Shown in pieces: positions 16,228-24,591 of a stretch of 47,599 nucleotides of DNA. This DNA is from Ralstonia sp. ASV6 (GTDB taxonomy: Bacteria > Pseudomonadota > Gammaproteobacteria > Burkholderiales > Burkholderiaceae). Under the pieces are notes generated by a model. It saw only the letters and a program-made list of their open reading frames with translations, ran no database searches and was not told where the DNA came from. The stretch's first letter is position 1. Each line of letters opens with the position of its first letter. The position numbers and the translations under genes were made by a program. The stretch covers positions 1 to 47,599 of the forward strand of contig NZ_JAELUI010000028.1 of NCBI RefSeq assembly GCF_016429285.1. Direction: 5' to 3'.

Positions 16228-17052
16228 ATGCCCGATGCCGTGGTACCGCTCTACCACCAAATCTACGTTGTCCTGCGCCAGCAGATTCTCGAAGGCAAAT
16301 TCGGGGATGGGCCGATGCCGGGCGAGATCGAACTCGCCCGTCAGTTTGGTGCGTCACGCGTCACGATGCGGCGCGTGTTCGACTATCTGGTCAAGGAAGG
16401 TCTGGTGCGCCGCCACCGCGGCATGGGCACCTTCGTGGTCAAGCCCGATGACCCGCTGATGATGGGCGGCGGGCAGACTCTGCTGCAGAACATCATCGAC
16501 GTGGGCGAGCGCACCTCCGCCGTCGTCGTAGAATTTGAAGACGTGCTGGCGCCGCCCGACGAGGCCAAGTGCCTGGACCTGGCCCCCGGCACGCCGATCA
16601 AGAAGCTCGTGCGCGTGCGCCATCTGGAAGACACGCCCATGGCGCTCATCACCACGTGGCTGCCGCTGGACGTGACCAGCAAGCTCACGCTGGAGCGGCT
16701 CGCGAACCAATCACTGCTGCGGCTGATCGAGGCCTCCGGTGTGCGGATTGATCGCGCATCGCAGGTGGTCTCCGCACGGCTGGCGGACGTGGCGACGGCA
16801 CAGTACCTGGACGTGGCCGTCGGCGCGCCACTGCTCTCGGTACAGCGCATCGTGCGCGAGATGAGCGGGCGCCCGGTGCAGCTGCTGCAGGGCCTGTACC
16901 GGCCCGACCGCTACGAATACCGCATGGAACTCTCGCGCGTGGGCGAAGACCGCGCCCGCCTGTGGATCGACAACGCTGGCCACAACGTGCAAGGCGGCCA
17001 CAGCGAAGACGTGGAAGATGCCTCCCCCGCATCGCCCTCACCCGCCAGCTAG
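16228..17052 (+). CDS. GntR/HutC family transcriptional regulator (UTRA domain)
   Basis: 274 aa. N-terminal GntR winged helix about residues 5-72 (VPLYHQIYVVLRQQI...; MPGEIELARQFGASRVTMRR; GMGTFVV). From about 95 to 240 it has a UTRA effector domain (ending ...LLQGLYRPDRYEYRMELSR), the hallmark of the HutC subfamily, whose members sense sugars-phosphate, urocanate, trehalose-phosphate and similar small molecules. The last ~25 residues are a low-complexity tail. No ribosome-binding site is evident. The downstream MFS gene (133 bases on) is a natural target. The GTCTAGAC box at 3159 is the kind of site this subfamily binds. Confidence 0.92.
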   Translation: MPDAVVPLYHQIYVVLRQQILEGKFGDGPMPGEIELARQFGASRVTMRRVFDYLVKEGLVRRHRGMGTFVVKPDDPLMMGGGQTLLQNIIDVGERTSAVVVEFEDVLAPPDEAKCLDLAPGTPIKKLVRVRHLEDTPMALITTWLPLDVTSKLTLERLANQSLLRLIEASGVRIDRASQVVSARLADVATAQYLDVAVGAPLLSVQRIVREMSGRPVQLLQGLYRPDRYEYRMELSRVGEDRARLWIDNAGHNVQGGHSEDVEDASPASPSPAS

Positions 17053-17184
17053 CGCACCGGATTCCCTGGCCGGAGCTGGCCGACATCACCGGCAACGGGG
17101 TTATTCCGCCGTCAGCAATCTCAAAGGAAAGTTGCTAGGATCGCCGCTTCGCTGCGATGCAGCAACCTTCTCCATGAGGTTCCC

Positions 17185-18405
17185 ATGTCGGCCTCACCCG
17201 CGTCCCCAACGCCCCCCGCTTCCACTGCAACCGCCACCACCCATGGCAACACACAAGGGCTGATCCGCCTGCTCACGGCCGGTGCCGGCATCAGCGTGGC
17301 GTGCATCTACCTGAACCACCCGTTGCTCGGGCTCATCAGCCGTGACCTCGCCATCGCACCGCACGCATTGGGGGTGCTGCCGACACTCACGGCGGCCGGT
17401 TACGCCAGCGGCATCTTCTTCTTCGGACCGCTGGGCGACCGTTACGACCGCCGCCTCGTTATTCTGTGGAAGGCGGTGCTGCTCACGCTCGCGCTCATCG
17501 GCAGCTGCCTCGCGCCCAACCTGCCGCTGCTGGCGGCCTCGGGGTTTGTGATCGGGCTATCGGCCACCATCGCACAGGACTTCGTGCCCAGCGCCGCCGC
17601 CATCAGCACAGACCTGAACCGCAACCGCAACATCGGTACGGTGATGACGGGGCTGCTGATCGGCATCGTCAGCTCGCGCGTGTTCAGCGGCATCGTGGCG
17701 GACCACTTCGGCTGGCGAGCAGCGTTTGGCGTGTCGGCCGTGGCGATCGTCGGGCTGGCGATTGCCGTGCGTGCGTCCCACTTTGGCGTGGCGCCGGCCA
17801 CACGGCAGCCGTACTTCACGCTGCTGCGCTCGCTGGGCACGCTGTTCATGCAGCATCCGCGGCTGCGGGCGTCGGCACTCACGCAGGCATTCATCGGCAT
17901 CGCGTTTTCCGGGTTCTGGTCAACCGTGGCACTGCACCTGACAAGCTCGCTTGGGCTGTCGACCGGGCAGGCCGGTCTGCTGGGGCTGGCGGGCGCCGCG
18001 GGTGCGCTGGGCGCGAGCATTGCCGGGCGCCTGTCCGGCCGCGTGGCGCCGGGCCATATCGTCGTGGGCGGTGCACTGCTGATGGCCGTGACGTTTGCCA
18101 CGATGACGCTGTTTCCGCTGTCGCTCATCGCCATCGTGATCGGCACGCTCCTCTTTGACGTGGGCGTACAGGCCGCGCTGGTGTCGCACCAGACCATCAT
18201 CTATGCGCTTGCGCCGGAAGCGCGCAGCCGTATCAATGCGGTGTTCATGACCTCGCTGTTCATCGGCATGTCGGTGGGCGCCTACGGTGCCAGCCTGGCG
18301 TGGACCAGCGCGCGCTGGTCGGGGCTGATGACGTTCTGCGCGGTAGCGTCATTCGTGGCGTTGGTGCTGCGCGTGGTGTTCAACGCGCGGCAAGGGGCGC
18401 GTTAA
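17185..18405 (+). CDS. MFS transporter
   Basis: 406 aa; GAGGTT stands 8 bases before the ATG. Twelve helices with the loop 2-3 motif G-P-L-G-D-R-Y-D-R-R-L-V-I (about residues 82-94). The layout, with short loops and a PLLGLISRDLAIAPHALGVLPT opening, resembles the drug/solute antiporter branch (YnfM/YgaY-like). The low-complexity Ala/Pro/Thr leader of about 22 residues may be untranslated in vivo if a later start is used, but no better start is visible. Same strand as the HutC regulator upstream, which probably controls it. Substrate unknown. Confidence 0.88.
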   Translation: MSASPASPTPPASTATATTHGNTQGLIRLLTAGAGISVACIYLNHPLLGLISRDLAIAPHALGVLPTLTAAGYASGIFFFGPLGDRYDRRLVILWKAVLLTLALIGSCLAPNLPLLAASGFVIGLSATIAQDFVPSAAAISTDLNRNRNIGTVMTGLLIGIVSSRVFSGIVADHFGWRAAFGVSAVAIVGLAIAVRASHFGVAPATRQPYFTLLRSLGTLFMQHPRLRASALTQAFIGIAFSGFWSTVALHLTSSLGLSTGQAGLLGLAGAAGALGASIAGRLSGRVAPGHIVVGGALLMAVTFATMTLFPLSLIAIVIGTLLFDVGVQAALVSHQTIIYALAPEARSRINAVFMTSLFIGMSVGAYGASLAWTSARWSGLMTFCAVASFVALVLRVVFNARQGAR

Positions 18406-18478
18406 GCCAGACGCCAGACGGGCGTCATGGGCACTGCGCAAGCCATGAGCGTACCCAATTCTGCGTGACCCCAAACCA

Positions 18479-18508
18479 CCGGAAGTGCCCTGTTTCGCGC
18501 ACTTCCGG
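18479..18508 (+). terminator. 10-bp hairpin between two MFS genes
   Basis: CCGGAAGTGC, 10-base loop, GCACTTCCGG: a perfect inverted repeat 73 bases past the MFS stop. It lacks a U-run, so it may end transcription only weakly or act on RNA stability; it separates two same-strand MFS units. Confidence 0.5.
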
Positions 18509-18545
18509 CAACGGGCCATCTCACCCATCGGGGCAATTCCGGGGC

Positions 18546-18573
18546 GCGACAATCCGTCACTTGTCGCTACAAT
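18546..18573 (+). promoter_or_regulatory. Candidate promoter of the KgtP-like gene
   Basis: -10 TACAAT (18568-18573) with GCGACA (18546-18551) 16 bases upstream as a partial -35. It lies 53 bases before the ATG at 18627. Confidence 0.45.
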
Positions 18574-18626
18574 TCTGAGGGCCAGCTTACGCTGCCCAAC
18601 AAGAACACTCACACCGAGACGCACCC

Positions 18627-19931
18627 ATGGACATCACAGCCACCCAGCAAGCCGTCGACCCACATGACACCCGACGCCGCATCTTCGCGATCGTCGGCGC
18701 ATCGTCGGGCAACCTGGTCGAGTGGTTCGACTTTTACGTCTACGCGTTCTGTTCGCTGTACTTCGCGCCGGCGTTCTTCCCCAAAGGGGATCCGACGACG
18801 CAGTTGCTGAACACGGCCGGCGTGTTTGCAGCGGGCTTCCTGATGCGGCCGATTGGCGGCTGGCTGTTTGGCCGCATTGCCGACAGGCACGGCCGGCGCA
18901 CTGCGATGATGATTTCTGTGCTGATGATGTGTGGAGGCTCGCTGCTAATTGCGGTCTTGCCCACTTACGCACAGATCGGAGCACTCGCACCCTTCCTGCT
19001 GCTGGTGGCACGCCTGTTCCAGGGCCTGTCGGTGGGCGGGGAATACGGCACCAGCGCTACCTACATGAGCGAAGTGGCGTTAGCCGGGCGACGCGGCTTT
19101 TTTGCCTCTTTCCAGTATGTGACGCTGATCGGCGGCCAGTTGGGCGCGGTGCTCGTGCTGGTGATCCTGCAGCAGTTTCTGACCAACGCCGAGATGGAAG
19201 CATGGGGCTGGCGTATTCCATTCGTGGTGGGTGCAATGACAGCGCTGATTGCGCTGTACCTGCGCAAGTCGCTGCACGAAACGCAGTCCGACGCATCGCG
19301 CAAGGCCAAGGATGCAGGCACCATCCGTGGCGCGTGGCAGCACAAAGGGGCGTTCCTGCGTGTGATCGGCTTTACCGCTGGCGGCTCGCTGATTTTCTAC
19401 ACGTTCACGACGTACATGCAGAAGTACCTCGTCAACACGGCGCACATGGACAAGAAAACGGCCTCCAACGTGATGACGGTGGCGCTGTTCGTGTACATGG
19501 TGCTGCAACCAGCGTTTGGCGCGCTGTCCGATCGCATCGGCCGCCGCAATTCGATGCTGCTGTTCGGGGCGCTGTCGGTCATCGGCACGGTGCCGCTGAT
19601 GAACGCGCTGGCCACGGTATCGAGCCCGGTCGCAGCCTTCGGCCTGATCACGGTGGCGCTGGCCATCGTCAGCTTCTATACGTCGATCAGTGGCCTGATC
19701 AAGGCGGAGATGTTCCCGCCGGAAGTGCGCGCAATGGGCGTGGGCCTGTCGTATGCGATTGCCAATGCGGTGTTTGGCGGCTCGGCCGAGTATGTGGCGC
19801 TGTGGTTCAAGCAGGCCGGCAGCGAATCAACGTTCTACTGGTACGTGACCGCACTGTGTGCCGTATCGCTGATCGTGACGTACTTCATGCCCTACCCGAG
19901 CAAGGAAGGGTATCTGCGCAACGAGCCGTAA
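18627..19931 (+). CDS. MFS dicarboxylate/alpha-ketoglutarate permease-like (KgtP type)
   Basis: 434 aa. MHS-family signature in helix 1 ([12 protein letters not shown]), loop motif [36 protein letters not shown] in helix 5 and [18 protein letters not shown] in the second half; this combination and the overall length match the alpha-ketoglutarate:H+ symporter KgtP and its near relatives. It would import 2-oxoglutarate or a similar organic acid. Preceded by its own candidate promoter and a hairpin at 18479, so probably monocistronic. A related carrier (e.g. citrate or sugar-acid) is possible. Confidence 0.88.
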   Translation: MDITATQQAVDPHDTRRRIFAIVGASSGNLVEWFDFYVYAFCSLYFAPAFFPKGDPTTQLLNTAGVFAAGFLMRPIGGWLFGRIADRHGRRTAMMISVLMMCGGSLLIAVLPTYAQIGALAPFLLLVARLFQGLSVGGEYGTSATYMSEVALAGRRGFFASFQYVTLIGGQLGAVLVLVILQQFLTNAEMEAWGWRIPFVVGAMTALIALYLRKSLHETQSDASRKAKDAGTIRGAWQHKGAFLRVIGFTAGGSLIFYTFTTYMQKYLVNTAHMDKKTASNVMTVALFVYMVLQPAFGALSDRIGRRNSMLLFGALSVIGTVPLMNALATVSSPVAAFGLITVALAIVSFYTSISGLIKAEMFPPEVRAMGVGLSYAIANAVFGGSAEYVALWFKQAGSESTFYWYVTALCAVSLIVTYFMPYPSKEGYLRNEP

Positions 19932-20021
19932 CCATCGGCTAAAACCTGCGGTACGCCGAGCGGGCGAGGGGTGACTCTGAACGCGGTGGGATGCCGACTC
20001 GGCGCGATCGTCCCTCACCGA

Positions 20022-20058
20022 ATGCACAGCAATCATCAGTTGGGGGATTGCTGTGCAT
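20022..20058 (+). promoter_or_regulatory. 13-bp perfect inverted repeat overlapping the carbonic anhydrase promoter
   Basis: ATGCACAGCAATC (20022-20034), 11-base loop, GATTGCTGTGCAT (20046-20058). The right arm sits in the spacer between a possible -35 TTGGGG (20040-20045) and -10 GATAAT (20063-20068, 17-base spacer). That position suits an operator; as RNA it would be a strong hairpin but has no U-run. Confidence 0.6.
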
Positions 20059-20137
20059 CCGGGATAATGTCGTCCGCGCGGCCCAGCGACAACTCACCTG
20101 TCTCTGCGCCCGGCATTGGAATGAGGAGGACACCACC

Positions 20138-20797
20138 ATGCGCGACATCATCGACGGTTTTCTGCGCTTTCAACGCGACATCTACCCGCAGCGGGTAGAG
20201 CTGTTCAAACAACTTGCGACATCACAAAACCCCAAGGCGCTGTTCGTCACATGCTCGGACAGCCGCGTGGTCCCGGAGCTGCTGACACAGCGTGAGCCGG
20301 GCGAGCTGTTCGTCATCCGCAACGCGGGCAACATCGTCCCGTCATACGGTCCGGAGCCCGGCGGCGTATCAGCCACGGTCGAATACGCGGTGGCCGTGCT
20401 GGGTGTGCAGGACATTGTGATCTGCGGCCACTCGGACTGTGGCGCGATGGGCGCCATCTCGCGTTGCACGTGTCTCGACCACCTGCCGGCCGTGGCCAAC
20501 TGGCTGCGCCATTCAGATTCGGCAAAGGTGATCAACGCGGCGCATGAATTCGATTCGCCCCGCGCTAAGCTCGACGGCCTTGTCCGCGAGAACGTGATTG
20601 CACAACTGGCCAACCTGCGCACCCATCCGTCGGTGGCGTTGGCACTTGAGCAGGGACGAATGAATCTGCACGGCTGGGTGTACGACATCGAAACCGGCAG
20701 CATCGATGCGCTCGACGGGGCAACACGCCGCTTCATACCGCTGGCCGACTCGCCGGCCACTGTTGCGGTCACGTCGCGGAACCTGCGACAGGCATGA
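20138..20797 (+). CDS. Beta-class carbonic anhydrase
   Basis: 219 aa from ATG 20138, chosen for the strong GAGGAGGA 7 bases upstream; an earlier in-frame start at 19991 would add a nonsense-like leader across the inverted repeat. Zinc ligands and dyad are all present: Cys39 and Asp41 with Arg43 in T-C-S-D-S-R, His98 and Cys101 in C-G-H-S-D-C-G-A-M. It interconverts CO2 and bicarbonate in the cytoplasm; length and motifs fit the CynT/Can-like group. It is a single gene between KgtP-like and the lipid island. Bicarbonate supply for carboxylases, or CO2/pH balance, are the likely roles. Confidence 0.95.
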   Translation: MRDIIDGFLRFQRDIYPQRVELFKQLATSQNPKALFVTCSDSRVVPELLTQREPGELFVIRNAGNIVPSYGPEPGGVSATVEYAVAVLGVQDIVICGHSDCGAMGAISRCTCLDHLPAVANWLRHSDSAKVINAAHEFDSPRAKLDGLVRENVIAQLANLRTHPSVALALEQGRMNLHGWVYDIETGSIDALDGATRRFIPLADSPATVAVTSRNLRQA

Positions 20798-20918
20798 TGG
20801 AGCCAGCCGGCGCCGTTTTGTACCGTTTCGTCTGGCACCGCGCTCGCCTCGCGGAGGTCATGCGTAGGAATTGCGTCCGGAAAACAACGCGCCGGCACTC
20901 CCACTTCGGACAGACAAT

Positions 20919-20948
20919 CAGTAAGCTTTGAACGTTGGCCGCTTACTG
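20919..20948. promoter_or_regulatory. Inverted repeat CAGTAAGC / GCTTACTG before the chalcone-isomerase-like gene
   Basis: Perfect 8-bp arms (20919-20926, 20941-20948), 14-base spacer, ending 33 bases before the ATG at 20981. A TTGAAC lies in the spacer. Possible operator; no partner can be named. Confidence 0.35.
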
Positions 20949-20980
20949 CTCGGCCGATCTGTGCGTACGCACCCGGCCAT

Positions 20981-21517
20981 ATGCCTGCCAAACGCCCTCA
21001 CGCCGTACGAACCATCGTTTTCGTTGTGTGTTCCGCCCTGAGTTCTTGGACTTGGGCGGACTGCCGCGATACGCTGGCAGCGGCCCAGCTTTCAGGCAAG
21101 GGAGCGCTGTGCGTCCTCGGATTCTGTTTATACGATGCACAACTGTGGAGCGCCAAAGTCCCGGTCAGCTACGACGCGCCGTTTGCCCTGGAAGTCACGT
21201 ATCGACGCGCCGTTGATCACAGCCGTCTCGTCCAGACGGCGATCGATGAGATCCGGCGGCTGCAGGCGCCCGCACTCTCCGACGAAACACTGGCGCAGTG
21301 GCAGCGGGCAATGGCACCTGCCTTTCCCGATGCCAAATCCGGCGACACGTTGTGCGGCGTCTATCTGCCCGAGCGCGGTGCGCGCTTCTACGCCAACGGG
21401 CAATTGACGACCGAGGTGAATGACCCTGCTTTCGCACGCGCCTTCTTCGACATATGGCTGGCGCCGGGCACCCGAGCGCCTTCGCTGCGGCGTCACCTCC
21501 TGGGCGAATCACGTTGA
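20981..21517 (+). CDS. Chalcone isomerase-like exported protein
   Basis: 178 aa. A Sec signal peptide (basic start, IVFVVCSALSSWTWA, cleavage about residue 26) precedes a chalcone-isomerase-like fold (Pfam chalcone_3 type): G-K-G-A-L-C-V-L-G-F-C-L-Y-D-A-Q-L-W followed by ALEVTYRRAVDHSRLVQTAIDEI and FDIWLAPGTRAPSLRRHLLG at the end. Bacterial members are not flavonoid enzymes; the fold binds fatty acids, and the genes recur beside DUF1365/CFA/flavin-oxidase lipid clusters as here. Plus strand, converging on the lipocalin gene with 11 bases between the stops. No clear ribosome-binding site at the ATG. Confidence 0.82.
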   Translation: MPAKRPHAVRTIVFVVCSALSSWTWADCRDTLAAAQLSGKGALCVLGFCLYDAQLWSAKVPVSYDAPFALEVTYRRAVDHSRLVQTAIDEIRRLQAPALSDETLAQWQRAMAPAFPDAKSGDTLCGVYLPERGARFYANGQLTTEVNDPAFARAFFDIWLAPGTRAPSLRRHLLGESR

Positions 21518-21528
21518 TGCACGCACCG

Positions 21529-22161
21529 CTAGTCGGCATCTCCCGGCGACTGAAAGCCTGGTTGCCCGATCTGGCTGGGGAATTGCGGTACGCGCCGGAA
21601 ACGCGAGGTGTCGTAACCCATGGCTTCGAAGCGGCCGAGTGCGGCGCGATAGTCGGCATCACTCATATCGGGGTCGCGCGAGAACACCCAGCCGAGGCTT
21701 TTGTCCGGATAGCCCAACAGCGTCACGCGGTAATCCGGGTCGACATACAGCGTCAGCTGCGAGACGTAGAGGGGCCAGAACAGGCGCACACGCCACTCGC
21801 CACCACCACTGCCCGCCACGACCGAATCCACAAACTGCATTCGCTTGAGCGGGGCATCGAAACGCTCTGGCCGGTAGACGTAGGCATCGTCGATACGGCC
21901 ATCGGGCCGCAGCGACCATTCGGCGTAGCTGCCGACATTGCCGCGCTCACCAAAGTACGGAATGTTGGCAATGACATACCAGCGCCCCATGTAGCGCGGC
22001 AGATCCACGGGCACCGTCTGCAGCGGCACCGCGGCGCGGGGGTTGGGATTGGGCGGCGGCCCGGAGCACGCGGCACTGGCAGCGACCAGCGCAGCCACCA
22101 CCAGGCAGCGCGCCCAACGTGACGGGGTGAGTGAACTGTGGCCCCTTCCATACGCTCTCAT
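21529..22161 (-). CDS. Lipocalin family (Blc-like) lipoprotein
   Basis: 210 aa from ATG 22161 (AGGAGC 8 bases upstream); a much longer open reading upstream is antisense to DUF2878 and has no signal. A lipoprotein-like signal (VVAALVAASAAC, Cys about residue 33) leads into the lipocalin core: Y-M-G-R-W-Y-V-I-A-N-I-P-Y-F (the G-x-W motif), Y-A-E-W-S-L-R-P-D-G, then L-G-W-V-F-S-R-D-P-D-M-S near the end. By family it binds fatty acids or lysophospholipids in the envelope. Its gene start overlaps that of the divergent DUF2878 gene by 24 bases. Part of the LitR lipid island by position. Confidence 0.9.
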   Translation of the reverse strand: MRAYGRGHSSLTPSRWARCLVVAALVAASAACSGPPPNPNPRAAVPLQTVPVDLPRYMGRWYVIANIPYFGERGNVGSYAEWSLRPDGRIDDAYVYRPERFDAPLKRMQFVDSVVAGSGGGEWRVRLFWPLYVSQLTLYVDPDYRVTLLGYPDKSLGWVFSRDPDMSDADYRAALGRFEAMGYDTSRFRRVPQFPSQIGQPGFQSPGDAD

Positions 22162-22680
22162 CGTACGCTCCTGTATGCAGTGGCCGGGCAAGCCGGCTGG
22201 TTTGTATGCGTGCTGAGCGCCGCGCGCGATGTTGCCTGGATGGGCATAGCCTTCGTCGCGATGCTGCTGGTCTTTCATCTGTGGCAAGCCCGCCGACCCT
22301 CTCAGGAGTTGCGGCTGGTGCTGGGTGTCGTCATGGGTGCGGCGCTGTGGGAGACCGGCCTGATCCGCACCGGGCTGATCGTCTATCCGCATGGCGCCCT
22401 GTGGCCTGGACTGGTGCCGCCGTGGCTGCTCGCGCTGTGGGTGTTGTTCGCGATCCAACTGAATGTCCTCTTCCGCTGGTTGCGCGGTCGGTGGTGGCTG
22501 GCGATGGCGCTGGGGGCGATGGCCGGCCCACTGTCGTTCCGAGCAGGCGCGGCGCTCGGCGCCGCCCATATTCCGGACCCGGCGATGACGATGGGCGTAC
22601 TGGCCGTCGGTTGGGCGCTGTGGATGCCCACGCTGGTGTGGATGGGCGCGCGCCACGACGGCATCGACGCCCTGCCGTAA
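22138..22680 (+). CDS. DUF2878 family membrane protein
   Basis: 180 aa from GTG 22138, supported by GGGGTGA 7 bases upstream; a later GTG at 22180 would clip the first helix. Five or more hydrophobic helices (about residues 12-32, 34-48, 58-75, 85-108, 120-140, 150-168). Matches DUF2878, small integral membrane proteins of unknown function that co-occur with DUF1295, DUF1365 and CFA genes. It is the only gene of the island's core that is inverted: its start overlaps the lipocalin start on the opposite strand and it ends 6 bases before the methyltransferase stop. Confidence 0.8.
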   Translation: MAPSIRSHRTLLYAVAGQAGWFVCVLSAARDVAWMGIAFVAMLLVFHLWQARRPSQELRLVLGVVMGAALWETGLIRTGLIVYPHGALWPGLVPPWLLALWVLFAIQLNVLFRWLRGRWWLAMALGAMAGPLSFRAGAALGAAHIPDPAMTMGVLAVGWALWMPTLVWMGARHDGIDALP

Positions 22681-22686
22681 CTGCCT

Positions 22687-23787
22687 CTAGCGCTTGACGA
22701 ACCGGTAATGCGCCACGCCCCATTCGTTGCCATTGGCATAGCCAAACAACGTCGACACTGCCAGGTAGAACATGCGCCACCGCTGGAACCACACTGCCGC
22801 TTCGCTCGCGCCGTAGGTTTGGGCGAACACCGGCATCAACCGGCTGCGCGCGGCGTCAAGATTGGCCAGCCAATGGTCTGCCGTGCGTGCATAGTGCGTG
22901 CCGCTGACCCACCATTGCCTCGTCACACGCAGATCGTCCTGGAAATGCAACAGCAGCGCCTCCGATGGCATGGTCCCGCCCGTGAAGAAGTACTTCGACA
23001 TCCAGTCGGTCCCGTCCTGCACCTGAAAGTGATATGCCAGCGTGCGGTGCGCAAAGATGTGCACGAACAGCGCCGCATCCGGGCGCATCCACCGCGCAAC
23101 CTTGGCGAGCAACAGGCCGTAGTTCTTCATGTGCTCGAACATCTCGATCGACACGACGCGGTCAAAGCGGCCGCCCGCGGGCATCTCGGCAAACTCGAAA
23201 TCGACAATGTTGCCGGTGTGCACATTCAGGTTGGTCAGGCCGCGCTCGGCGGCGCGCGCTTCGATCCAGCGGCGCTGGCCCTGCGAGTTGGACAGCGCCA
23301 CGATGCGCGCGTTGGGATAGCGCTTGGCCATCCATAGCGAGAGCGAACCCCAGCCGCATCCCAGGTCGAGAATGCACTGACCATCCGCCAGACCGGCCCG
23401 TTCGGCATAGCACTCGAACATTGCCTCTTCGGCCTGGGCGAGCGTTTCGGTTCCGGTCGGGTACAGCGCGCAGGAGTACTTCAATTGAGGCCCGAGATGG
23501 GCCTCAAAAAATGCGGGCGGCAACTCATAGTGCTGGGTATTCGCCGCGTCCGTCTCGATCGCAATGGGGCTGGCGCGCAGCTCGTCGAGCAGCGCATTCA
23601 AGCGCCGCGAGCGCAGTTCGCCGTTGCCAATGCCCTCGTCTTCCAGGCGCTGACGCATGAGGCTGCGCATCCCGCCACGGACAAGTCCATCAGGCAGCCA
23701 ACCGCGCTCGCAGCATTGAATGAGCCAGCCGTCGCGCGGCTGCGCCACCTCCGGAGTGGGCATCGTGGGCGTGGATAGCACCGTCAT
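22687..23787 (-). CDS. CFA synthase-family SAM methyltransferase 2
   Basis: 366 aa from ATG 23787 (GAGGAG 8 bases upstream). SAM-binding motif I is I-L-D-L-G-C-G-W-G-S-L-S. It keeps the residues equivalent to the classical cyclopropane synthase active site as I align them: Cys106 (L-K-Y-S-C-A-L-Y), Glu218 (S-I-E-M-F-E-H), His243 (F-V-H-I-F-A-H) and Tyr299. The overall shape (N-terminal RRLNALLDELRASPIAIETD) is closer to the coclaurine N-methyltransferase-like branch of this family than to E. coli Cfa. It is the last minus-strand gene of the coupled set, 25 bases behind DUF1295. Probably methylates an unsaturated lipid acyl chain; the product is not known. Confidence 0.88.
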   Translation of the reverse strand: MTVLSTPTMPTPEVAQPRDGWLIQCCERGWLPDGLVRGGMRSLMRQRLEDEGIGNGELRSRRLNALLDELRASPIAIETDAANTQHYELPPAFFEAHLGPQLKYSCALYPTGTETLAQAEEAMFECYAERAGLADGQCILDLGCGWGSLSLWMAKRYPNARIVALSNSQGQRRWIEARAAERGLTNLNVHTGNIVDFEFAEMPAGGRFDRVVSIEMFEHMKNYGLLLAKVARWMRPDAALFVHIFAHRTLAYHFQVQDGTDWMSKYFFTGGTMPSEALLLHFQDDLRVTRQWWVSGTHYARTADHWLANLDAARSRLMPVFAQTYGASEAAVWFQRWRMFYLAVSTLFGYANGNEWGVAHYRFVKR

Positions 23788-23812
23788 GTCAGGTCTCCTC
23801 AAACTCTGCAAG

Positions 23813-24589
23813 TCAGTGGCGCGGTGGCCAGGGAATCAGGACGCTCGTCGTGCGAACGTATTCGGCATAGTCGTTGCGCGTGGCTTGCATATGGGCTTCC
23901 AGCATGGGAATACCGGAAACCTTCACGAGCAGCCAAGCCATCACGACCGGTGGAAGCAGCGTGAGCCACGCCCACGGCGCCCCAACCGCGAGCGGCATAT
24001 AGGCCAGCCAGTGCACGCATTCGAAAAAGTAGTTGGGATGCCGCGAATAGCGCCACAGCCCAGTTCGACAGGTCTTGCCGTGGTTGGCCGGATCTGCGAC
24101 AAACCTGCGCAGTTGCTGATCTGACAGCGCCTCTCCGCCCACGGAGACCAGCCACAGCGCGACGGCCACCACCACGGCGATCGCGCTCGGTGTATCAGGC
24201 CGGTAGCTCGGCACCGCAAACGCAATCGACAGAAGCATCGACACCGCTGCCTGCAGCTGAAAGAAGCCAAACATGTTGCGCGATGCCGCCGCGCCCCACT
24301 CCTGGCGCAGTTTTCTGTACCGCGCATCTTCTGGTTTGCCAGCATTGCGGCGCCACAGATGCCAGCCGAGGCGGCACCCCCATACCGCACCGCCCACGCC
24401 GACCAGCACGCGCGCCTGCACCGAACCTGTGCCCAGCCACGCATAGATGAGTGCCACCAGGCCGAGCGAGAACGCCCACACCGGGTCGACCATGCCAGCA
24501 TTCTCGTTGCTCAACTGCCACGCCCACACGGCACTGAACACTGCCACCAGAACCAACAGCGCGACGAGAGCGGCACTCCATACCGACAT
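23813..24589 (-). CDS. DUF1295 / steroid 5-alpha-reductase-like membrane protein
   Basis: 258 aa, seven or so helices. The C-terminal part carries the signature of this group: G-L-W-R-Y-S-R-H-P-N-Y-F-F-E (about residues 180-193), the NADPH-binding region shared with steroid 5-alpha-reductases and isoprenylcysteine methyltransferases. ATG 24589 is preferred (GGGGGTGA just upstream); a GTG at 24595 would overlap the previous stop by 4 bases, so coupling holds either way. By analogy it may reduce or isomerise a double bond in a lipid. Member of the LitR lipid operon. Confidence 0.88.
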   Translation of the reverse strand: MSVWSAALVALLVLVAVFSAVWAWQLSNENAGMVDPVWAFSLGLVALIYAWLGTGSVQARVLVGVGGAVWGCRLGWHLWRRNAGKPEDARYRKLRQEWGAAASRNMFGFFQLQAAVSMLLSIAFAVPSYRPDTPSAIAVVVAVALWLVSVGGEALSDQQLRRFVADPANHGKTCRTGLWRYSRHPNYFFECVHWLAYMPLAVGAPWAWLTLLPPVVMAWLLVKVSGIPMLEAHMQATRNDYAEYVRTTSVLIPWPPRH

Positions 24590-24591
24590 GG

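Noticed and set aside
22162-22656. 165-codon upstream extension of the lipocalin frame
   Set aside because: Lies opposite DUF2878, is Gln/His/Arg-rich, and the signal peptide with ribosome site begins at 22161.
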